64,000 nt of DNA from a virus. Location of the stretch: the IMG/VR virus record IMGVR_UViG_3300043449_000692, positions 1-64,000 of that record. One strand, given 5' to 3'. Shown piece by piece: positions 1 through 4,690 of this stretch. Within the stretch, counting starts at the first letter, position 1. Every line of letters begins with the position of its first letter. The notes under the pieces were generated by a model that saw only the letters and a program-made list of their open reading frames with translations, did no database searches and had not been told where the DNA came from. The translations under genes and the position numbers were made by a program.

Positions 1-194
1 GGACAGCAGTGGTCATTGCCTGGTCGCACCTTGTCCCAAATACTCCGCAATTCCTTCATGTGCTGCGTGTATTTCTTCATGCACCCCTTGCACTCGGGGC
101 GCAGATACCGTGTGCCGCCAAGCACGGAAAATTCGTCCACCGATTTGGTGGTGCCGCATTTAGAGCAGCAGCGGGTGGGTGTGTGTTCGTCCAT
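1..194 (-). CDS. Endonuclease VII/HNH-like zinc protein, N-terminal part (partial)
   Basis: The gene runs off the left edge; the visible 64 residues are the N-terminus, with an ATG at 194. Two cysteine pairs, C10-x2-C13 and C35-x2-C38 (CSKCG, then ECKGC), resemble the zinc-binding start of phage recombination endonuclease VII / HNH nucleases, which cut branched or specific DNA sites. The catalytic half lies outside the window, so the family is inferred from the N-terminus only. No Shine-Dalgarno precedes the ATG; it sits 8 nt after a sigma70-type -10 box, so the mRNA would be nearly leaderless. A simple zinc-ribbon protein is the alternative. Confidence 0.6.
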   Translation of the reverse strand, partial: MDEHTPTRCCSKCGTTKSVDEFSVLGGTRYLRPECKGCMKKYTQHMKELRSIWDKVRPGNDHCC

Positions 195-202
195 TGCTGT
201 GG

Positions 203-230
203 AGTGTATGTGATGGGGTGCAGAAGTCAA
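203..230 (-). promoter_or_regulatory. Sigma70-type promoter for the gene starting at 194
   Basis: On the minus strand TTGACT (225-230), a 16-bp spacer, then TACACT (203-208). The ATG begins 8 nt after the -10, which predicts a leader of about 2 nt. Confidence 0.6.
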
Positions 231-523
231 GAAAAAAAGAAAACGGTTCTTCAGGCACACACTCGGAATATTTGAAAAGTTGTGGGGGCGTGGTATGGGA
301 ACCCAATATTTGAAAACTTGGGTGGGGTGGGAGTCCCACGGCGATTTTTTGAAATGTGTTTTGTGATTTTGGATTCGCGGTGCTAACGCGCCCACTAAAC
401 CCCACCACAGACTGCCGTACACTGTTGTCCGACAGAGAGCCGCAGAGAGCCGCAGTGTGTGGGTGTGGTGGTGCGAACCTGTAACTGGTGCTTACAGGTT
501 GGGCGCGGAGAAAACTGTGGATA

Positions 524-559
524 TAAAAAAACCCCTGCCTGTGCGTAGTCAGGCAGGGG
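524..559 (-). terminator. Rho-independent terminator of the leftmost minus-strand unit
   Basis: Perfect 10-bp stem CCCCTGCCTG/CAGGCAGGGG (532-541 with 550-559) with an 8-nt loop; on the minus strand it is followed by a run of seven to eight T. It closes the unit that descends from the CobS-like gene. Confidence 0.9.
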
Positions 560-563
560 CGTT

Positions 564-613
564 GCAGATGATGGGAGTCGAAACCCCCAAGGCGGCGAAC
601 CGCTTGTCTCTGC
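564..613 (-). other. Folded RNA-like element between the last gene and the terminator
   Basis: On the minus strand GCAGA...TCTGC encloses two hairpins: GCGG-TTCG-CCGC (a UUCG tetraloop, 592-603) and GGGGG-TTTCGA-CTCCC (573-588). The arrangement resembles the variable arm, T arm and acceptor of a class II tRNA, but there is no anticodon arm. It could be a tRNA remnant or a structured 3' UTR. Confidence 0.35.
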
Positions 614-616
614 TTT

Positions 617-931
617 TTATTTAGTCTTCATACCGAGGAAGCCCTGTGCAATCAGCACCCAGCCTCGCGCAGTCAGGTCATTCCATACGGTACGCGCATT
701 GTCAGTGAACAGGGAGATGTGCCAGTCGCGCTGTAGGCGATACGCGCCATCTAGCACTGCGAGTGGTGAGCCGTCCCGCGTGGTGCAGGTGAGCCACACG
801 AATGTGAAGCCACCGTTGGGATCGTAGTGGAAGGTCACAGTGGTGAAGCCTTGACTGGACGGCTCCATGAGGACGCGGTAGTGGGTGCAGTGGTGCTTGT
901 GGGCAGTGGATTGGAATTCTTTAGTGTTCAT
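617..931 (-). CDS. Hypothetical protein, 104 aa
   Basis: I do not recognise this protein. It has a His-rich start (HKHHCTHY near residue 12) and a central stretch rich in aromatic and beta-forming residues, with no membrane segment or signal peptide. It follows tRNA-Leu by 17 nt and is the last gene before the terminator at 524-559. No clear ribosome binding site precedes the ATG, which weakens the start call. Its stop codon is the TAA in ACTAAATAAAAAG, so a late-promoter-like CTAAATA overlaps its last codons. Confidence 0.65.
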   Translation of the reverse strand: MNTKEFQSTAHKHHCTHYRVLMEPSSQGFTTVTFHYDPNGGFTFVWLTCTTRDGSPLAVLDGAYRLQRDWHISLFTDNARTVWNDLTARGWVLIAQGFLGMKTK

Positions 932-948
932 TGGTGGTGTTTCAGAAA

Positions 949-1030
949 TAGGGACACACGGATTCGAACCGTGACACCTTTCGGTACTTCATTTTGAGTG
1001 AAGCGCGGCTGCCAGTTACGCCATGTCCCC
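949..1030 (-). tRNA. tRNA-Leu (anticodon CAA)
   Basis: Full cloverleaf on the minus strand: acceptor GGGGACA/TGTCCCT (first pair G-U), D arm GCG/CGC with a GG-containing loop, anticodon stem CTTCA/TGAAG with loop CTCAAAA giving anticodon CAA (reads UUG), a long variable arm ACC-GAAA-GGT as expected for leucine, and T arm CACGG-TTCGAAT-CCGTG. CCA is not encoded. The first 15 nt overlap the 3' end of the HNH gene. Confidence 0.93.
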
Positions 1031-1387
1031 ATGTTTGTGCAGTATACGGTGGCAGTTAGCACACAGCAATACGCACTTGTTTATTTCTTCGTTTAGAGTT
1101 TTGGTTCCGTAAGAGAACGCGCTTAATTTCGCAACAGTGGTTTTCTTGGTCTTGGGATCAGTGTGATGAAAGTCCAATCCACACGGATCTTCGTTCCACC
1201 CACAACGAGAACATCCCATTTTTGACTTTAGTTCATTTACCGCTTTCCGATTTCGTTCCCGCAATCGTTGATTGGTTTCCCGAAAGCGGTCTTTGTTGTC
1301 CAGATAGTACTGCTGTGTCTGTGCTTTGGTGCGTTCGTAGTACTCGCGGCGATGGGCTTTTCGTTTTTCGGGGTCGGCATAGGGCAT
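1016..1387 (-). CDS. HNH homing-type endonuclease
   Basis: This 123-residue protein has the HNH layout of phage homing nucleases: a basic N-terminal helix rich in Arg, Lys and Glu (residues 5-60), a zinc pair CSRCG, the catalytic segment LDFHHTDP, and a second zinc pair in LLCANCHRILH. Such enzymes make site-specific nicks or breaks and spread their own gene. I chose the ATG at 1387 (MPYADP); an upstream GTG at 1405 is possible, but GGAGG sits 11 nt before the ATG. The start lies inside a perfect 15-bp inverted repeat (1377-1433), and the stop lies inside tRNA-Leu. Both are unusual. Confidence 0.85.
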   Translation of the reverse strand: MPYADPEKRKAHRREYYERTKAQTQQYYLDNKDRFRETNQRLRERNRKAVNELKSKMGCSRCGWNEDPCGLDFHHTDPKTKKTTVAKLSAFSYGTKTLNEEINKCVLLCANCHRILHKHGDMA

Positions 1388-1433
1388 GGGGTCTAAATCC
1401 TCCACATCTATTTAGAATCCCCATGCCCTATGC
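1377..1433 (-). repeat. Perfect 15-bp inverted repeat over the HNH start codon
   Basis: GCATAGGGCATGGGG (1377-1391) and CCCCATGCCCTATGC (1419-1433) are exact complements. In the mRNA they would form a 15-bp stem that buries the HNH start codon, with the GGAGG ribosome site in the 27-nt loop. Confidence 0.85.
1409..1415 (-). promoter_or_regulatory. Late-promoter-like CTAAATA upstream of the HNH gene
   Basis: CTAAATA on the minus strand, inside the loop of the inverted repeat. A transcript starting here would lack one arm and so escape the hairpin. Confidence 0.4.
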
Positions 1434-1444
1434 TGAATATTTAA

Positions 1445-1621
1445 TTAGTCAGGATCTTCGTCATCCCACTGCGGCGCGTCCCACTCGTCTTCCCACTCGT
1501 CCTCGTCTTCGGGGCGGCGGATTTCGCGGGGGTCGGCATCGGAGCGGATCGAATTTGCGAATTCGTCCCAGTCAATGGTGTCGTCACGGAGGTCAGCGTC
1601 AGAGATAAGCAGTCGGGGCAT
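1445..1621 (-). CDS. Small acidic protein, 58 aa
   Basis: Very acidic; the last 25 residues are mostly Asp, Glu and Trp (for example DEWEDEWDAPQWDDEDPD). Start MPRLLISDADL at 1621, 13 nt after the stop of the gene at 1635. The acidic, DNA-mimic-like composition is typical of small phage early proteins that bind host factors, but nothing shows a specific role. The ribosome site is weak. A longer reading frame upstream (to 1873) would run across the gene at 1635-1844 and the tRNA, so I rejected that start. Confidence 0.6.
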   Translation of the reverse strand: MPRLLISDADLRDDTIDWDEFANSIRSDADPREIRRPEDEDEWEDEWDAPQWDDEDPD

Positions 1622-1634
1622 GGTGTGTGGTGGT

Positions 1635-1844
1635 TTAGCGAGTGATGCGGACAGGAAAGGCGTTCGTGCCAGAGCGGGTGATTTCAAAAATGCCTGTTGA
1701 GCCGTTTGTGAACTGCACAATGATTTGATTTCCGCTGATCCAAGCGGTTTGGGCGTTGCGGGCAACGGTTGCGGACGGTGAATTGCTGCCCTGTTGCCAG
1801 AGCAGCACACGATTTTGCGAAACAGTGGTGTAGTGCATGAGCAT
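1635..1844 (-). CDS. Hypothetical protein, 69 aa
   Basis: I do not recognise this protein. It looks like a short beta-rich domain with alternating hydrophobic residues (VQFTNGSTGIFEITRSG) and no cysteine or membrane segment. It starts 6 nt after the 3' end of tRNA-Arg, so it is probably translated from the same processed transcript. Two possible ATG codons (1844 and 1838) lie close together, and neither has a good ribosome site. Confidence 0.55.
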   Translation of the reverse strand: MLMHYTTVSQNRVLLWQQGSNSPSATVARNAQTAWISGNQIIVQFTNGSTGIFEITRSGTNAFPVRITR

Positions 1845-1849
1845 TTGAG

Positions 1850-1923
1850 CGTCCCTGAGTGGATTCGAACCACTGACTTATTGCTTAGAAGGCAATTACT
1901 CTATCCAACTGAGTTACAGGGAC
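1850..1923 (-). tRNA. tRNA-Arg (anticodon UCU)
   Basis: Full cloverleaf on the minus strand: acceptor GTCCCTG/CAGGGAC with discriminator G, D arm with GTTGG, anticodon stem ATTGC/GCAAT with loop CTTCTAA giving anticodon TCT (reads AGA/AGG), and T arm AGTGG-TTCGAAT-CCACT. CCA is not encoded. Rare-arginine tRNAs of this type are common in T4-like phages. Confidence 0.95.
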
Positions 1924-1930
1924 GGATTTT

Positions 1931-2167
1931 TCAGTCTGCGCCTCGCGGATCGTTCCAAGTGTCGATCCCGCTGATGGGATCAACCCACTCCGAGCCGCCC
2001 AAACCGTAGTCGCGCTCCTGCGGCGGCGGTTCAGGGGTCGGTCGGTAGTCGAAAACATCGCAAGCGCGGCGATACTTTTCCAATTCACGGCGCAGACGGC
2101 AGTTTTCTGCCATGAGGTACGCGATTCGTGCGCGCTGAATCTTGATCGTGGTCATTCCGAGTGCCAT
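1931..2167 (-). CDS. Small coiled-coil protein, 78 aa
   Basis: The first half (residues 5-38) is a helix with heptad-like spacing and many Arg and Glu (RIAYLMAENCRLRRELEKYR), a likely short coiled coil. The second half is Pro-rich and acidic with no predicted fold. The ATG at 2167 follows GGAG by 8 nt. It lies between the lipoprotein gene and tRNA-Arg in the same orientation. I can name no function; small dimeric coiled-coil proteins of this kind are frequent in phage early regions. Confidence 0.65.
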   Translation of the reverse strand: MALGMTTIKIQRARIAYLMAENCRLRRELEKYRRACDVFDYRPTPEPPPQERDYGLGGSEWVDPISGIDTWNDPRGAD

Positions 2168-2186
2168 TTTTGTGTCTCCGAGTGGT

Positions 2187-2447
2187 TTACTTGATGTTGT
2201 ACTGACCGAACTGACCCATCTGCGGCGCAAATTCAGCCGAGAACTGCTGATTCGAATTCGTGTTTGCACGAATTTGGTAGTTGTTGTCCCAATGTCCCGT
2301 GAAATTGGGGTTGTAGTTGTAACCGTCCGAGCGATTCTCGTAGGTTTCGACCGATCCATCAGGGTGGCGCACAGTGCGGGTGATGTGGGTCTGCGTGTGG
2401 CAACCGCAAAGCGCGGCAGTGGTGAGGATTGTGGCGATCATTCGCAT
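2187..2447 (-). CDS. Small putative lipoprotein, 86 aa
   Basis: The N-terminus MRMIATILTTAALCGC has a positive start, a hydrophobic stretch and cysteines at 14 and 16 that could serve as the lipidation site; the lipobox (LCGC) is not ideal. The mature part is polar, rich in Asn, Gln and Tyr (RSDGYNYNPNF), with no known domain. It would be anchored in the envelope of the infected cell, where superinfection exclusion is one possible role (inference). AGGA lies about 9 nt before the ATG. A longer frame through 2975 overlaps two other genes and is rejected. Confidence 0.6.
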   Translation of the reverse strand: MRMIATILTTAALCGCHTQTHITRTVRHPDGSVETYENRSDGYNYNPNFTGHWDNNYQIRANTNSNQQFSAEFAPQMGQFGQYNIK

Positions 2448-2461
2448 GGAATTTTTCCTGT

Positions 2462-2863
2462 TCAGGCGTTGCTGGTGACGAATTCGGGCTGTGCAGTGGT
2501 GGTCGGAGCGGTCGGAGGCGTGGTCGGCGGCGCAATTCGTCCCTTCTGATTGGGCGAACCAGGCTTGCGACCGCGCTTGTTCGCGTTCACAGTGAGCGTG
2601 GCGATGTCCGCGTGGATTTCGGGGATCAGATAGTTGCCCCGTCCCGCGCGGCGAGTCTTCGTAGCCGCGATCCACGCGGGAACCGCGATGTACGGCGACT
2701 TCTGAAGCAGTTCCACCAAGTCCTTGCGGCTCACGGTGCAGGTGTCGTACACCGTCAGTGCAGCGCGATTGGTCTGAAGGAACTTGATGAATTCGATCTG
2801 ACCAGGCGTGTAGGAGGCGAGGAGGGGAAGAGCGGCGGTGTTGTTGTTGTTGTTCGTAGTCAT
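2462..2863 (-). CDS. Stand-alone copy of the CobS-like protein's N-terminal domain
   Basis: Of the 133 residues, 59-102 match residues 55-97 of the CobS-like protein encoded just upstream: both carry AVPAW, then R-x-GRG-x-Y, a PE-x-x-AD step and KRGRKPGS. The RGRKPGS piece resembles an AT-hook-like basic patch, which suggests DNA binding or a contact surface (inference). The C-terminal 30 residues are a Thr/Pro-rich tail. The ATG at 2863 follows AAGGA by 9 nt; an in-frame ATG at 2872 is too close to that site. The protein may compete with or regulate the AAA+ protein that carries the same module. Confidence 0.7.
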   Translation of the reverse strand: MTTNNNNNTAALPLLASYTPGQIEFIKFLQTNRAALTVYDTCTVSRKDLVELLQKSPYIAVPAWIAATKTRRAGRGNYLIPEIHADIATLTVNANKRGRKPGSPNQKGRIAPPTTPPTAPTTTAQPEFVTSNA

Positions 2864-2883
2864 TGAAGGCATTTCCTTTTGTG

Positions 2884-3201
2884 TTAGCGGGACGAAACCC
2901 AGTTGAGAATCTGAAACAGTTCGGTGATCGGGACGAATCCCTTGACTTCTTGTCCGTCCTTGAACAGGACGGCATCGTTTTGCGGATTGTGGATTGCGAT
3001 CTCTACAGTGCCAGCGTACTCCATGTCTCCGAGCGGGGCAGTGATACGCTCACCGCGCTCGTTGGTACTGTACGCAAGTGCGCCATAGATCACACTTGCA
3101 GAGTACCCGTTCGGAAACTTGATCCTGAGTTGGTTGTGTTCGTGAAGCGTTTTCCCCTGTTGGGGGGTGTGGACGATTTTGATTCCGCCGAGCGTACTCA
3201 T
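2884..3201 (-). CDS. Hypothetical protein, 105 aa
   Basis: I do not recognise this protein. It looks like a compact alpha/beta domain with the segment LRIKFPNGYSASVIYG and an acidic middle. It has no signal or membrane segment. GGAGG stands 6 nt before the ATG at 3201, so translation should be efficient. It is the second gene after the CobS-like gene with only 12 nt between them, so it very probably shares that transcript and perhaps its function. Confidence 0.7.
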   Translation of the reverse strand: MSTLGGIKIVHTPQQGKTLHEHNQLRIKFPNGYSASVIYGALAYSTNERGERITAPLGDMEYAGTVEIAIHNPQNDAVLFKDGQEVKGFVPITELFQILNWVSSR

Positions 3202-3213
3202 GTGTGCCTCCGA

Positions 3214-4566
3214 TCAGAACGGGCAAGCGTTGGGATCGTTCGCCTTCGCGGTGTTCGCGGCGGCATCGGTCGCGTCAGCGGGCTTCGGCTGCGCGTCCGC
3301 GTCCACCTTCGTGTAGAACTGCACGAACGACTCCTTCGTGGTCGGGTCGAACCGCGACACGCACCGCTCAATCGCGGTCATCTTGTCACCGAACACGGAG
3401 TACGCGAACACGATGTCGCGCAGACGGCGCGTGGTGATGATCTCGCTCACCACCTGCTGCTTGAACGACTTGCGGATGATGTCCGCCCACGAAACGAGAT
3501 TGTCGAGGAACGCATCATCGTTCACGCCAAGCCCGTCCGCGACCTTCTTGAGAATGCGCTTCTCAATCTTCGGGTCAGCGTAGTCCTGCTCGTAGGTGAA
3601 CGCGAAACGGTCAAGGAACGCCTCATTGAGGATGTTCGTGCCAGCGAAACGACCGTCATCGCTGCCCTTGCCCTTCGTGTTCGCAGTGGCGACCACGGTG
3701 AAGCCAGGCGCAGGACGCACATACTTGCCGATCTTCGGGATGAACTTGCCCTTGCCCTCAAGCACCGACTGAAGGCACATGATGAGGTGACCGCCGAGGT
3801 CGATCTCGTCAAGGAGCAGCACCGCACCGCGCTCCATAGCGACAAGCACGGGACCAGGCACGAAACGAGTCTCGCCGCCGATCAGACGGAAGCCACCGAG
3901 CAGTTCGTCCTCATCGGTCGCGGCGGTGAAGTTCACGCGCACACACTCGCGCTTCAGCGAGGCGCACACCTGCTCCACCATCGTGGTCTTGCCGTTGCCG
4001 CTCAGACCCGTGATGAACACGGGGCAGAACCGCTTCGACTTGATGATCGACTTGATCTCGTTGTGGTAGCCCCACGGAATGTAGTTGTCATCCGTGGCGG
4101 GAGTGAACGATTCGCTCTCGCCCTGCGTGATGGTACGGGCGAGTTCAGCCGCGTCCGTGCCAGCGGTCAGAGCGACCGCGCTGCACTCCTCAACGACAGG
4201 AGCGTTCGCAGTCACGACAGGAGCGGGAGCCGCAACAGCCTTCGACTCCGCGCGCTTCGCGGTCTTCATGGACTTGCTGCCAGGCTTGCGACCACGCTTC
4301 ACTTCGGTGATCGTGAACGCGGCATCGTCCGCAAAGAGTTCAGGCAGCGCGTACACGCCGCGACCCACCTTGCGGTCGCTGCTCATGCACCACGCGGGAA
4401 CAGCAGCGTAGCCCGCAGCGTGAGCCGCCTTGAACAGCGGCGAGAACTGCACCGACTGCCCATTGCAGGTGGTCTTCGCAGTGAGTCCGTGCTTCGCAAG
4501 GTGCGAACGCACGGCGGCGATGAAAGAGTGCTGAGTGGACGAAACGGTAAAAGAAGCGGTCTTCAT
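3214..4566 (-). CDS. cobS: CobS/MoxR-like AAA+ ATPase
   Basis: This 450-residue AAA+ protein has Walker A GLSGNGKTT (187-195), Walker B VLLLDEID (249-256) and a sensor region with ATANTKGKGSDDGRF (about 291-305), as in cobaltochelatase CobS and MoxR ATPases, which act on a partner with a VWA domain. That partner is the gene upstream (4691-7051). Residues 55-97 form a module shared with the small gene at 2462. I chose the ATG at 4566 because it lies 7 nt after the -10 box; the ATG at 4575 overlaps that box. No CobN is present, so the target is unknown: chelatase subunit or a phage-specific remodeller. Phage copies are often annotated cobS. Confidence 0.85.
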   Translation of the reverse strand: MKTASFTVSSTQHSFIAAVRSHLAKHGLTAKTTCNGQSVQFSPLFKAAHAAGYAAVPAWCMSSDRKVGRGVYALPELFADDAAFTITEVKRGRKPGSKSMKTAKRAESKAVAAPAPVVTANAPVVEECSAVALTAGTDAAELARTITQGESESFTPATDDNYIPWGYHNEIKSIIKSKRFCPVFITGLSGNGKTTMVEQVCASLKRECVRVNFTAATDEDELLGGFRLIGGETRFVPGPVLVAMERGAVLLLDEIDLGGHLIMCLQSVLEGKGKFIPKIGKYVRPAPGFTVVATANTKGKGSDDGRFAGTNILNEAFLDRFAFTYEQDYADPKIEKRILKKVADGLGVNDDAFLDNLVSWADIIRKSFKQQVVSEIITTRRLRDIVFAYSVFGDKMTAIERCVSRFDPTTKESFVQFYTKVDADAQPKPADATDAAANTAKANDPNACPF

Positions 4567-4573
4567 GTGGTTC

Positions 4574-4602
4574 ATTGTACTGTATTCCTAGGCTTTTTTC
4601 AA
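4574..4602 (-). promoter_or_regulatory. Sigma70-type promoter of the CobS-like gene
   Basis: Minus strand: TTGAAA (4597-4602), 17-bp spacer, TACAAT (4574-4579). The ATG begins 7 nt after the -10, predicting a start at or 1 nt before the ATG, that is a leaderless mRNA. No Shine-Dalgarno is present. Confidence 0.75.
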
Positions 4603-4608
4603 TCGCGG

Positions 4609-4629
4609 CGGGGACAGCGCGTCCGATAA
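4609..4629. repeat. Shared upstream element, copy 1 (CobS-like gene)
   Basis: CGGGGACAGCGCGTCCGATAA. Nearly the same sequence occurs at 7132-7153 upstream of the CobT-like gene, with one extra base in that copy. It lies 6 bp upstream of the -35 box. Candidate operator or activator site. Confidence 0.65.
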
Positions 4630-4690
4630 TATCCGCCGTAACCTCTTGTAACTAAACGATTTACACCATTTGCAGAAAATGGGGAGTTTT

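Larger units (their letters stand above)
195..616. other. Non-coding region with short repeats
   Basis: No gene is seen in these 420 bases. They hold the promoter for the gene at 194, two copies of AATATTTGAAAA followed by a G-rich run (267-288 and 305-325), a 10-bp tandem duplication AGAGAGCCGC (434-453), a hairpin with 9-bp arms AACCTGTAA/TTACAGGTT around a 7-nt loop (476-500), a terminator (524-559) and a folded element (564-613). Confidence 0.6.

Noticed and set aside
1445-1873. 142-codon extension of the small acidic protein
   Set aside because: The extension runs through tRNA-Arg and the 69-residue gene; the ATG at 1621 is the sensible start.
2187-2975. 262-codon minus-strand frame covering the small lipoprotein and beyond
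   Set aside because: Its upstream part overlaps two other genes with better coding signs; a lipoprotein signal marks the true start at 2447.
2863-4629. 588-codon open frame on the plus strand opposite the CobS-like gene
   Set aside because: It is antisense to a gene with clear AAA+ motifs, is full of Arg/His/Leu from reversed codons, and has no ribosome site or known motif.
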